A stretch of 64,000 bases of DNA from contig CAVWOM010000004.1 of NCBI GenBank assembly GCA_963756575.1, forward strand, positions 13,608 to 77,607, in the 5' to 3' direction. The stretch is from Palsa-504 sp963756575. GTDB lineage: Bacteria > Actinomycetota > Actinomycetes > Streptosporangiales > Streptosporangiaceae. Of this stretch, positions 24,874-34,411 are shown piece after piece; the stretch's first letter is position 1, and each line of letters opens with the position of its first letter. A program made the position numbers and the translations under genes. The notes under the pieces were generated by a model. The model saw only the letters and a list, made by a program, of their open reading frames with translations. It ran no database searches and was not told the DNA's origin.

Positions 24874-26343
24874 GCCATCAGCTGATCCTGACGGCGGAGG
24901 ATCTCGGCTCGGTCGGCGCTTCGGCCGCGCTCGGCCGGGGCGACCACTAGGTGCTTGCCGCGTAGCGCCATCTTGAGCATGTCTCTCCTCTCCTTGTGGT
25001 CGGCGGCGTCCCATCGCGCTTCCACTGCTGCGGCTGCCTTCAACGGCTGCTGCGCGACGAGCGGGGTGGATCGGGGAGCGGTCACGCTCGGCCCTGAGCT
25101 TGGCAATGAGAGCATCGAGCGGCTTGACGGCCACGTCGTAACGGGTGAGCGTTATCTCGCCCCGCCCCAGGCGGTCCGCGAGTGCTTCCGCGACGTCCTC
25201 GCCTCGGCGATAGCCAGGTCTAGCCGGGCGGTTTCGCTGGCGATCTGACGGGCTGCGCTCTCGATGGCGGTCGTATTGCGCGGGTCGAGAGGATCTCGAT
25301 CGCCAGCGTTGCCGCGGCTTTATCCAGTGCCGCTGGTCTATCTCGGTCCTGCCACAACCCCGACGCCGGGGTTGCAGATGTACGAACGCGTCACTTCGCG
25401 TCCGGGTAGGGCTTCATGTCAGCCGAGGCAGGCCGTGCAGCGCGTGACCGCATTCCGGGCGCCCGCAGACAGACAGGCCAGAGCAGAGGTACCTGGGTGA
25501 GTTCGGCCGTCCGCGCGGCGCGAAGCGAAGAGCGCGCACAGGCGGTCGAAATCCTCCTCGCTAGATGATCGGCTCGCCCGGCATATGCCCCAGGACGGTT
25601 CGTGCGCCTGTCGTCGAGTCGGTGTGAGTGATCCGCCCGCAGTTGATCGGGCGCAGCACGAGTTCCTGCAACGAGTTGATCTTGATGGGCCTGCCGTGAA
25701 CGCTGCGGACGCCGCGCTCGTCGAGTTCGGTGACCAGCGTCAGCAGTGCCTCCCGGCCAGGAGGCGGCTCGTCAGCTCGCGGAGGATCTCGGCTTCGTCT
25801 TCTTTGACGGTCACGCGGTCGGCCTCGAACCCGAACCGCGGCTGTCTCCCAGCGGGGTACCCGCTATGGCCCTCCGCCGCATTCCACGGCGGACTCTGGT
25901 GGACAGGCGGTAGAGTAGTAAGCGGCGGCGTTGATGGCGTCGCGGAACGACTTCTTGCCGTTCGGGGTGGTCAGGTCATACTCGCTCTCGCTGTCCAGGA
26001 TGAGTATGCCCCGGTCGGCGAGGTCGATCATTCGCTCGCCGTCCTTCGGAATGCGGGTGAGCCGTTCGAGGTCGAAGACGATCGCGCCGCCCGAGATGCC
26101 GCCCTCGAGCCGGTCCATCAGCTCATCCCACGCCGGGCGCCTGACGGCCGGGTTCCAGGCCGACCGATCCAGGTCGACCAGGACCTTGCCTTCCTTCAGG
26201 CCAAGGTCGCTGAGCCTGTCGCTGCATACCGCGACCTGGCCTTCGGTTGACGGTTCCTTCTTCTGCTGGCGCTTCAGCTCGCTGACCCGAGCATAGATGT
26301 CGATCGGCTTGCCGCCATTGCCGTTACCGCCCATACTCGACAT
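24870..26343 (-). pseudogene. large serine integrase, decayed
   Basis: The first 135 residues are an intact resolvase domain: IYARVS with the catalytic Ser, WNPAVRRPAWDELMDRL, GAIVFDLERLTRIPKDGERM, and helix E up to AAAYYS. The frame breaks near 25910. Further pieces follow in other frames: GRQPRFGFEADRVTVKEDEA, LDERGVRSVHGRPIKINSLQ of the recombinase domain, then a C-terminal coiled-coil piece ending RRDMLKMALRGKHLVVAP. The total span suits a serine integrase of about 490 residues. It reads away from the right attachment site, the usual position. The element is probably unable to excise unaided. Confidence 0.85.
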
Positions 26344-26380
26344 AGCAAAATAATTGCTGGCCGGGCAGGAAGTTGTGCAG
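26340..26380. other. right attachment site (element/host hybrid)
   Basis: The element ends at the GC of 26356-26357 and host GH13 sequence resumes with tggccgggcagg. The arm gacatag lies at 26339-26345, inverted relative to ctatgtc at the left end. It directly abuts the integrase start. Confidence 0.7.
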
Positions 26381-26872
26381 GTAGTACTGGCCGCTCTCGT
26401 GCCACTGCCAGGCGGGCCGGCCGGTGAAGTCGAGCCAGTTGTTCGGCGGGCCGCCGTCCGGCTTGCCGTCGGCCCAGACGTAGTAGCCGCGGTGCGCGGC
26501 GCCGGGACCCGACGCGGCGTCGGTGAACCACGGGTGCGCGGAGCTGGTGTGGTTCGGCACCAGGTCGAGCAGCACCCGCATGTTCCGCTGGCCGGCCGCT
26601 TCGATCAGCTCGTCCAGGCCGGCCAGCGTGCCCAGCTCGGGGTGGACGCCGGTGTAGTCACTGACGTCGTACCCCCAGTCCTCGTCGGGCGAGGGCATGG
26701 TGGGGGACAGCCAGAGGGCGTCCACCCCGAGCCAGGCCAGGTGATCGAGCCGCTCGATGATGCCGCGCAGGTCGCCGTAGCCGTCACCGTCGCTGTCCCG
26801 CCAGGACCGCACGTACAGCTGGTAGATGACGGCGCCGTGCCACCACGGCGGGGGAGTCGGCGAGTGGCTCAC
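26357..26872 (-). pseudogene. GH13 alpha-glucosidase, N-terminal part (split by element)
   Basis: This carries the start and first 172 codons: VIYQLYVRSWRDSDGDGYGD, then LDLVPNHTSSAHPWFTDA (conserved GH13 region) and YYLHNFLPGQ, where host sequence stops. As it stands the frame reads 10 more residues into the element. The missing two-thirds is at 7103-8158. It lies 7 bases downstream of the ABC ATPase gene as the last gene of the sugar operon, so the insertion leaves transport intact but removes the intracellular glucosidase. Confidence 0.93.
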
Positions 26873-26879
26873 GTTCCTC

Positions 26880-28037
<1,158 letters not shown>

Positions 28038-28045
28038 GATGACAC

Positions 28046-28891
28046 CTAACCCTTCACTGCGCCTGAGGTCAGGCCCGAGATGACGAACTTGCGGAAGATG
28101 AAGACCAGGAGGCCGATGGGCACCACCGCCACCACGCTGGCGGCGAAGATGGTGCCGTACGGAACCTGGAAGTTCCCGCCGAACTCCGCGATGCCGACCG
28201 GGATGGTCCGGAAGTTGTTCGAGTTGTTGAAGGTCAGCGCCATCAGGAACTCGGTCCAGCAGGCGGTGAAGCAGAAGATGCCGGCCGTGAACACGCCCGG
28301 CAGGGCCATCGGCAAGATGATCGTCCAGACCGTCCGGAGCGGCCCGGCGCCGTCGATCCGGCCGGTCTCCTCCATCTCCCTGGGGATACCGAGCATGTAG
28401 TTCCGCAGGATCCAGATGGCGAACGGCAGGTTGAACGCGGTGTACGGCAGGATCAGCGCCTGGTAGCTGTTCAGCCAGCTCAGGTCGCGCATCAGCAGGT
28501 ACAGCGGGGCCAGCACCGACACGTAGGGGAACACCGAGATCATCAGCAGGATCACCAGCGTGCTGAACTTGCCCCGCATCGGCAGCCGGCCGAGCGCGTA
28601 GCCGGCCAGCGTGCCCAGGATCAGCACCAGGGCCGTGGCGCACAGGGTGACGATCAGCGAGTTGCGGAAGTAGATCCCGAAGTTGTAGTTCACGAACGCG
28701 TTGCTGTAGTTCGCCGTGCTGAACGGCGCCGGGCCGTAGTTCGGCGGGCTGTTGCCGACCGAGTTCGGGGACTTGAAGCTGGATGCGATCAGCCAGTACA
28801 TCGGCAGCAGGACGAACAGGACGGTGACCGTGGTGGAGATGGTGACGCCGTTGATGTACCGGCGCCAGCCGGTCTTCTTGCGGTTGCGCAT
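28046..28891 (-). CDS. sugar ABC transporter permease (MalG type)
   Basis: A 281-residue inner-membrane permease with six predicted helices and the EAA loop REMEETGRIDGAGPLRTVW that docks to the ATPase. The start shares one base with the stop of the MalF-type permease gene. Together they form the CUT1 translocation pore. A typical C-terminus follows (GLTSGAVKG). Confidence 0.92.
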   Translation of the reverse strand: MRNRKKTGWRRYINGVTISTTVTVLFVLLPMYWLIASSFKSPNSVGNSPPNYGPAPFSTANYSNAFVNYNFGIYFRNSLIVTLCATALVLILGTLAGYALGRLPMRGKFSTLVILLMISVFPYVSVLAPLYLLMRDLSWLNSYQALILPYTAFNLPFAIWILRNYMLGIPREMEETGRIDGAGPLRTVWTIILPMALPGVFTAGIFCFTACWTEFLMALTFNNSNNFRTIPVGIAEFGGNFQVPYGTIFAASVVAVVPIGLLVFIFRKFVISGLTSGAVKG

Positions 28892-29844
28892 CACATGCCT
28901 TCCTGTCCGACCTGGGTCCTGAACACCCGCAGCGTGGCCAGGCAGCCGAGCAGCACCAGCACTGCGGTGCTGGTCGCGACGGCGGCGCCGGGCCCGAAGG
29001 CGAGGTCCTTGAACAGCGCGTTGTAGGCCAGGATGGCCAGGGACTGGGTGGACGTGCCGGGTCCGCCGCCGGTCATCACGTACGGCAGGTCGAACAGGCC
29101 GAACGCCTGCAGCACCCGGAACATGACCGCGAGCGCGATCGTGGGCCGCAGCAGCGGCAGGGTGATGGTCCAGAACGTGGTCCAGCCGGACGCGCCGTCC
29201 ACCTCGGCCGCCTCGTAGACGTCCCCGGGCAGCATGACCAGGCCGGCCAGCACGATGATGGCCACGAACGGCGTGGTCTTCCAGATGTCGGCGATCATCA
29301 CGCCGATGATGGTCGGGGTCGGGGTGCCCAGGATCACCGGGTGACCCAGGCCGAGCGCGTTCAAGATGGCGTCGGCCACGCCGTAGGTGCCGTTGTAGAT
29401 GTACAGCCACAGCTCGGCGTTGATGACGGTGATCATCGACCACGGGATCAGCAGCAGGGCCATCATCCAGCCGCGGCCCCTGACCAGCCGCTCCAGCACC
29501 AGCGCGATGCAGGTGCCGAGGACCAGTTCGATGAAGACGGTCACCACCGTGTAGTAGAGCGTGAAGAACAGCGCGTCGCGCCAGACCGTCGAGTGGATGA
29601 GCAGGTTGTAGTTGCTGCCGGTGAAGCCGGTCAGGCTGAAGCCGTTGCCGGTCACGTTGACGTGGAACAGGCTCATCACGACCGAGTACACGATCGGGAA
29701 GATGGTGACCGCGGCGATAACGATCAGCGCGGGCGCGGAAAAGGCCCAGCCCATCCGGGCTAGGCGTTTGCGGTTGACGTCGGGGCGGCCGACCAGCGGG
29801 GTCCCGTGCGTCACCTCATCAGAGGCTGTGGAGACGGTGGCCAT
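28891..29844 (-). CDS. sugar ABC transporter permease (MalF type)
   Basis: A 317-residue permease. A 30-residue cytoplasmic N-terminus precedes six membrane helices, with the EAA loop YEAAEVDGASGWTTFWTITL and the ending LRVFRTQVGQEGM. It pairs with the MalG-type permease. It lies about 125 bases downstream of the binding-protein gene. Confidence 0.92.
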   Translation of the reverse strand: MATVSTASDEVTHGTPLVGRPDVNRKRLARMGWAFSAPALIVIAAVTIFPIVYSVVMSLFHVNVTGNGFSLTGFTGSNYNLLIHSTVWRDALFFTLYYTVVTVFIELVLGTCIALVLERLVRGRGWMMALLLIPWSMITVINAELWLYIYNGTYGVADAILNALGLGHPVILGTPTPTIIGVMIADIWKTTPFVAIIVLAGLVMLPGDVYEAAEVDGASGWTTFWTITLPLLRPTIALAVMFRVLQAFGLFDLPYVMTGGGPGTSTQSLAILAYNALFKDLAFGPGAAVATSTAVLVLLGCLATLRVFRTQVGQEGM

Positions 29845-29970
29845 TTCTCACTCCTCGCGGCCGCGGCCGCGGCCGAGATGCGTAGAACGAGACAAGTCGA
29901 TGGGTGGGGTGAGGCCCGTGCCCGGGCCGGGAAGCGTGCGCTTCCCGGCCCGGGCGTACGGCGATGGCGG

Positions 29971-31359
29971 TTACAAGCCGCCGGTGGAGGTGGACACCAG
30001 CGCCTTCGTGGCCGCGCTTTGCATGGCACTAGCCGCCGCCGCGGGCGCGCTCGAGCCCGCCAGAGCCGAGTTCACGTTCTGGTAGATGGCCGTGCTCAGC
30101 TGCGGGTACTCAGGGGTGCCGGCCTGCCGCGGGTACAGCTGGGTCTTCGGCACGGTGGTGAAGTTCGGGTTCGAGGCCACGACCGCCGGGTCCGAGCGGA
30201 CCGCGGTCAGGGTGGAGATGAACCCGTACCGCTTGGACAAGATGTCCTGGCCGGCGGTCCCCGATAGCCACTTGATGAAGGTCAGGTCGGCATTGATGTT
30301 CTTGCTATGCGGGTTGATGTACATGTTCCAGCCGCCGATGTTCGAGTAGCCGGGGCCGGACTCGCCCTGGAACGTGGGCAGCGGGGCCACGCCGACCTGG
30401 CTGGCCTTCAGCTTGCCGCCGCTGGACGCGGTGATGGAGGCGTCGTAGGCGTAGTCCCAGTTGCGCATGAACGCGGCGCCGCCGGTCTGGAAGGTGGCGA
30501 TCACCTGCGGCTCCTGGAATGTGGACACCGCGGACGGGGAAGCCCCGGAGGTGATCAGGCTCCGCATGAACGTGACGGCCTTGACCGCGGCCGGGGAGTC
30601 GAGCGTGGCCTTGGTGTAGTCCGAATTCGTCGCGGTCCCGCCCGCGTCCCGCAGGTACTCCATGAAGTTGCAGGTCAGGCCCTCGTAGGAGGCGCCCTCC
30701 CAGACGAAGCCGTACTTGACGGCGTGGCTGGAGACCAGGGTCTTGGCGTCGGTCTCCAGCTGTTCCCAGGTGGTCGGCACCGACAGGTGCGCCTTGGCCA
30801 GCAGGTCCTTGCGGTAATACAGGAAACCCTGGTCCTCGAACAGCGGCGAGCCGTAGACCTGGCCCTTGTAGCTGGCCCCCTGGACCAGACCTGGCGCGAA
30901 GCTGGACCAGTAGCTCGACGGCAGGTACTTCGACAGCGGCACGGCCAGGTCGTGCGCGCCGAACTGGGCCGGCCAGATCACGTCACCCATGAACACGTCC
31001 GGGGTGGCCGAGCCACCGGAGATCTGGGTGGCTAGCGTGGCCCGGTTGGTGTCGGTGTTGGTCGGCTGCGAGACCAGGCTCACGTGGATGCCCGGGTACT
31101 GCTTTTCGAATGCGTTGATCAGCACGGTCCGGGCGTCGTTGGCGCCGGTGCCGCTCAGCGGGCTGGCCGACCAGACGATGCTGCCCGAGGTGGCCGATCC
31201 GGTGGCCGACTGGGTGGCGCCGCCACCATTGCCGGCGGTGGTGCTGCTACTGGAGCCGCCGCTGCTTCCACCGCAGCCGGCCAGGGCCAGGGCTCCGGCT
31301 ACGCCGACGACAGCAGTCAGCTGCCAGGAGCGTCTTCCGGGATATTTGCGCGATCCCAT
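29971..31359 (-). CDS. sugar-binding lipoprotein of the ABC importer
   Basis: A signal peptide with lipobox LALAGC is followed by a Ser/Gly linker and a type-1 solute-binding domain (GDVIWPAQFGAHDLAVPLSK, LYYRKDLLAKA, SNIGGWNMYINP). It binds an oligosaccharide outside the membrane, probably an alpha-glucoside given the GH13 gene in the operon. The ATG at 31359 follows GGAGGA with 5-base spacing. It is a paralogue of the binding protein encoded just upstream. Confidence 0.9.
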   Translation of the reverse strand: MGSRKYPGRRSWQLTAVVGVAGALALAGCGGSSGGSSSSTTAGNGGGATQSATGSATSGSIVWSASPLSGTGANDARTVLINAFEKQYPGIHVSLVSQPTNTDTNRATLATQISGGSATPDVFMGDVIWPAQFGAHDLAVPLSKYLPSSYWSSFAPGLVQGASYKGQVYGSPLFEDQGFLYYRKDLLAKAHLSVPTTWEQLETDAKTLVSSHAVKYGFVWEGASYEGLTCNFMEYLRDAGGTATNSDYTKATLDSPAAVKAVTFMRSLITSGASPSAVSTFQEPQVIATFQTGGAAFMRNWDYAYDASITASSGGKLKASQVGVAPLPTFQGESGPGYSNIGGWNMYINPHSKNINADLTFIKWLSGTAGQDILSKRYGFISTLTAVRSDPAVVASNPNFTTVPKTQLYPRQAGTPEYPQLSTAIYQNVNSALAGSSAPAAAASAMQSAATKALVSTSTGGL

Positions 31360-31556
31360 TCGTTCCTCCACTGAAGGTAGTTACTTCGTGACTCTATGTA
31401 ATAGCACGTGCGTTAAGACGATTGGCGGCGCGCCGGCGGCGCTATGGCGGCGTCCCGGTGCCCGGTCCCGGTAACAGGGTCCAGACCTGCGGGTGAGTAG
31501 TCGGTTAGGGAAGTGCAGGGCTGGCCGGCCCCGTGGGCGGTCAGCCCCGCGTGGCT

Positions 31557-32849
31557 TTATCCGTCGCGGATTATCTGGGTGAGCTGCCCCGCCATTTCGG
31601 CCAGCGCCTGCTCGGGTTTCTTCTGCTGGGTCAGGGCCTGGTACACCGCGCTCGAGATGGCCAGGCTGGCCTGGTCGTAGTTGGCGATAGCCGGGCGCGG
31701 CCGGGCCGAGTTGATGGCCTGCTCGAGTACGGGCAGGTAGGGATGGCTGGCGACGAGGCTTTTGTCCGTGTAGAGCTCGGTCCAGACCGGGGGGAACGAT
31801 CCCTGCTCCAGCATCTGCTGTTCGTTCGGCAGGTCCGTCATGTACTTGATGAAGTCCAGCGCCGTGCGCTGGTGCTGGGAATACGAGCTGATCGCGAGGT
31901 TGGCCCCGCCCAGCGCACTGGAGCCCGCGCCGTCGGGTCCCGGCAGCGCCGTGACCCCGAACTTGCCGTACACCTTGTTCCGCGGGCCCGGCGCGGACAG
32001 GGCCGCGTACACGTCGGGCCAGTTGGCGAGGAACAGGAACTGGCCGGCCGCGAACGCGTCCTGGGCCGACTCCTCCTCGTAGGTGAGCGCGACCTGCGGG
32101 ATCCAGCCCTGCTGGAACCCGTGCACGAGGAAATCGAGCCCCTGCAGCGCCGGGCCCGAGTTCACCGTGACCCGGGTGCCCTCGGCGGACAGGATCGCCC
32201 CCCCAGCCGACTGCACGGCCGACGCGAAGTTGACGGTGAGACCCTCGTACGGGGCGAACGTGCCGGCGTAACCGTAGAGGCCGTATTTCGGCGCCACGGT
32301 CATGGCGAGCTGCTGCAGCTGAGCCCAGGTCCTGGGCGGCTGCTTGCCCGCCTTGGCGAGGATGTCCTTGCGGTAATACAGCAGGTCCGCGTTGCTGTAG
32401 TCGGGTACCGCGTAGAGCCGGCCCTGGTACATGGCGGTGTCGACGGCCGGCTTGAGGAAGTCGCCGAGCGGGAACTGCTCCTGCGGCAGCGGGATGATCC
32501 AGCCGTTCGAGGCGAACTCGGCGGTCCAGATGACATCCATGTCGATGACGTCGTACAGGTCGCTCTTGGCCTGGAGGTTGGCGACCAGCTGAGCCAGCTG
32601 GTCGTTCGCCGCCTCCGGCAGCAGCAGCAGGGTGACCTGCTGGCCGGGGTAGCGCTGGTTCCAGCCGGCGATCACGCCCTGCAGCCAGCCGGAGTTGTCC
32701 TTGCCGATGGCGAAGGTGATGGGACCGATCCCGTCCCCGGCCGCAGCCGCCCCGGCCGACGCGGAGTTGCTGGCCGTGCAGCCAGCCAGGCCCGCGCAGA
32801 GCACGAGTCCCGCGGTAAGGACTGCGATACCAGGCATCGCACGCCTCAT
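31557..32849 (-). CDS. second sugar-binding lipoprotein, paralogue
   Basis: A 430-residue lipoprotein (lipobox GLAGC) of the same CUT1 binding-protein family. It shares order and phrases with its neighbour (DVIDMDVIWTAEFASNGWII, DLLYYRKDILAKAGKQPPRT). The ATG at 32849 has GGAGG at 5-base spacing. It is the first gene of the operon, so the importer has two alternative binding proteins, perhaps for different substrates. Confidence 0.88.
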   Translation of the reverse strand: MRRAMPGIAVLTAGLVLCAGLAGCTASNSASAGAAAAGDGIGPITFAIGKDNSGWLQGVIAGWNQRYPGQQVTLLLLPEAANDQLAQLVANLQAKSDLYDVIDMDVIWTAEFASNGWIIPLPQEQFPLGDFLKPAVDTAMYQGRLYAVPDYSNADLLYYRKDILAKAGKQPPRTWAQLQQLAMTVAPKYGLYGYAGTFAPYEGLTVNFASAVQSAGGAILSAEGTRVTVNSGPALQGLDFLVHGFQQGWIPQVALTYEEESAQDAFAAGQFLFLANWPDVYAALSAPGPRNKVYGKFGVTALPGPDGAGSSALGGANLAISSYSQHQRTALDFIKYMTDLPNEQQMLEQGSFPPVWTELYTDKSLVASHPYLPVLEQAINSARPRPAIANYDQASLAISSAVYQALTQQKKPEQALAEMAGQLTQIIRDG

Positions 32850-33123
32850 GCCGGCCTCCGCCCACACACCACACGGCCATGTAAAATTCGTACATGCATG
32901 TTATGCACGGCCGTTAGGCATATGTCAACAGTGTCACATAACGAGTCCGACATGTTTCGCGGCACCAGGGCGGGGCGTGTCACCCGGTCATCGGGCAGCC
33001 GTAGTCACCTGCGGTGTTACCCCGGTGCGGTCGAATTATCCGCGCCGCTAGGCCTTACCTATGAGTAATGCGCGGCGATAACCTGATCACGGGGCCCGGG
33101 GGGCCCATGGAGGTGACGGGAAC
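32850..33123. promoter_or_regulatory. divergent promoter region, sugar operon / PadR gene
   Basis: This 274-base AT-richer stretch separates the leftward sugar operon from the rightward padR gene. It contains the perfect palindrome acatgcatgt (32892-32901) and a second tatgtcaacagtgtcacata dyad (about 32921-32941). Both are possible operators. The regulator of the sugar operon is not identified here. Confidence 0.45.
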
Positions 33124-33630
33124 GTGCGGCAGCCCTTGCTGGCCCTGCTCGCCAAGGAACCAGCGCACGGCTACGAGCTGAAGCTCGCGCTGGAACAGAT
33201 CTTCGGGGAAGCGTATCCATCGCCCAATATCGGGCAGATCTATGTCACGCTGAAGCGCCTCGAGCAGGACGGCCTGGTCCTGAGCGAGGACGTGGAGCAG
33301 AGCACCCGGCCGAACAAGCGCGTTTACGAGCTCACCCCGTCCGGCCGGGAGGCACTGCGCGCCTGGGTGGGGGAGCCCAGCGACGGACCGCGGGTCCGCG
33401 ACGAGTTCTTCGTCAAGCTCATCCTGGCCCCGATGGCAGGACTCGCCGACCGAATGGAGCTCATGAACGCCCAGCGCAGGCATTATCTGGGCATAATGCG
33501 TAACCTGACCGAGCTGCAAGCGGAAGCCGACCCGGCCGATGCCCCGGCCCGGCTCCTGATCGAGGGCGCGATCCTGCACCTGCAGGCCGACCTCGACTGG
33601 CTGCAGAGATGCCAGGAGGAACTTGTGTGA
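33124..33630 (+). CDS. PadR family transcriptional regulator
   Basis: A 168-residue PadR-type regulator. The winged HTH occupies residues 1-80 (LLALLAKEPAHGYELKLALE, PNIGQIYVTLKRLEQDGLV, RVYELTPSGREAL), followed by the helical C-terminal dimerisation domain (PADAPARLLIEGAILHLQAD). A GTG start with GGAGG upstream. It overlaps the ABC ATPase gene, the usual PadR arrangement in which the regulator controls an adjacent exporter. Confidence 0.9.
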   Translation: MRQPLLALLAKEPAHGYELKLALEQIFGEAYPSPNIGQIYVTLKRLEQDGLVLSEDVEQSTRPNKRVYELTPSGREALRAWVGEPSDGPRVRDEFFVKLILAPMAGLADRMELMNAQRRHYLGIMRNLTELQAEADPADAPARLLIEGAILHLQADLDWLQRCQEELV

Positions 33631-34409
33631 GAGGACGCGCGCCGAAAGGCTTGCCCTGGCCGACCGCGGAGACGCCAAGCCTCCTGCGGACGTCCAAGCT
33701 GGTGAAGGTCTACCGTGCCGACGGGGTCACGGTGGAGGCCGTCCGCGGGGTGGACATCGAGGTCGCCATCGGCGAGTTCGTGGCCATCATGGGACCGTCC
33801 GGCTCGGGTAAGTCCACCCTGCTGCACGTCCTCGGCGGGCTCGAGCCCGCGACGAGCGGCGAGATCTGGCTGCGGGGGCAGCGCGTGGACGGGCTCTCGA
33901 CGGCCGCCTGGGCCATCCTGCGCCGTCAGCACATCGGCTTCGTGTTCCAGTTCTTCAACCTGCTGTCCAACATGACGGTGGCCGACAACATCGAGCTGCC
34001 CGCGCTGCTCGCGGGCGCGACCCCGCGGCAGGCCAGGAAGCGCCGCGAGGAACTGCTGGCCGAGCTGGGCATCGCCGACAAGGCGAGCGCCGCCCCGGCC
34101 CGGCTGTCCGGCGGCGAGCAGCAGCGCGTCGCGCTGGCCCGGGCGCTGGCCAACGAGCCGAGCGTGCTCCTGGCCGACGAGCCGACCGGCAACCTCGACA
34201 GCTCCAACACCCGCGACGTGCTGCGGCTGCTGCAGCGGGCGCACGCCGGCGGCCAGGCGATCTTGATGGTCACCCACGACGCCCGGGTCGCGAGCCTGGC
34301 CAACCGGGTCATCAACCTGTTCGACGGGATGGTGGCCGACGACGCCCCGATCGTGCGGATCCCGCGCTCGCTGAACGGCGTCGCCGACGTCCTGGAGCTG
34401 AGAGGCTGA
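33627..34409 (+). CDS. MacB/LolD-type ABC transporter ATPase
   Basis: A 260-residue ATPase: Walker A GPSGSGKST, signature LSGGEQQRVALARALA, Walker B VLLADEPTGNLDS and the MacB-type H-loop MVTHD. It works with the FtsX-like permease encoded 2 bases downstream. The GTG start lies inside the padR stop overlap with AGGAGG 9 bases upstream. The substrate is unknown: this class drives mechanotransmission, export or peptide resistance. Confidence 0.9.
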   Translation: MRGRAPKGLPWPTAETPSLLRTSKLVKVYRADGVTVEAVRGVDIEVAIGEFVAIMGPSGSGKSTLLHVLGGLEPATSGEIWLRGQRVDGLSTAAWAILRRQHIGFVFQFFNLLSNMTVADNIELPALLAGATPRQARKRREELLAELGIADKASAAPARLSGGEQQRVALARALANEPSVLLADEPTGNLDSSNTRDVLRLLQRAHAGGQAILMVTHDARVASLANRVINLFDGMVADDAPIVRIPRSLNGVADVLELRG

Positions 34410-34411
34410 CC

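Larger units (their letters stand above)
8158..26357. mobile_element. decayed integrative element inserted in a GH13 gene (about 18.2 kb)
   Basis: The left junction (8158-8159) and right junction (26356-26357) share the dinucleotide GC. Deleting one copy plus the intervening DNA rebuilds an intact GH13 frame (LPGQ then PDLNWW). A short shared core with no long direct repeat fits a large serine integrase, and a decayed one starts at the right end. Both ends carry the inverted heptamer CTATGTC in a similar AT-rich context, as expected of attP-derived arms. Cargo includes a long leftward array of small genes, HTH regulators and an OLD nuclease. No replication, transfer or partition gene was recognised. 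Confidence 0.9.

Noticed and set aside
8157..26375. GGCC as the attachment core (present at both junctions)
   Set aside because: Joining the halves at GGCC puts the GH13 frame out of phase and creates an early stop, whereas the GC dinucleotide restores the conserved frame exactly.
33609..33626. ATG at 33609 as the start of the MacB-type ATPase
   Set aside because: The AGGAGG used as ribosome-binding site would lie inside the coding region; the GTG at 33627 has correct spacing and overlaps the padR stop.
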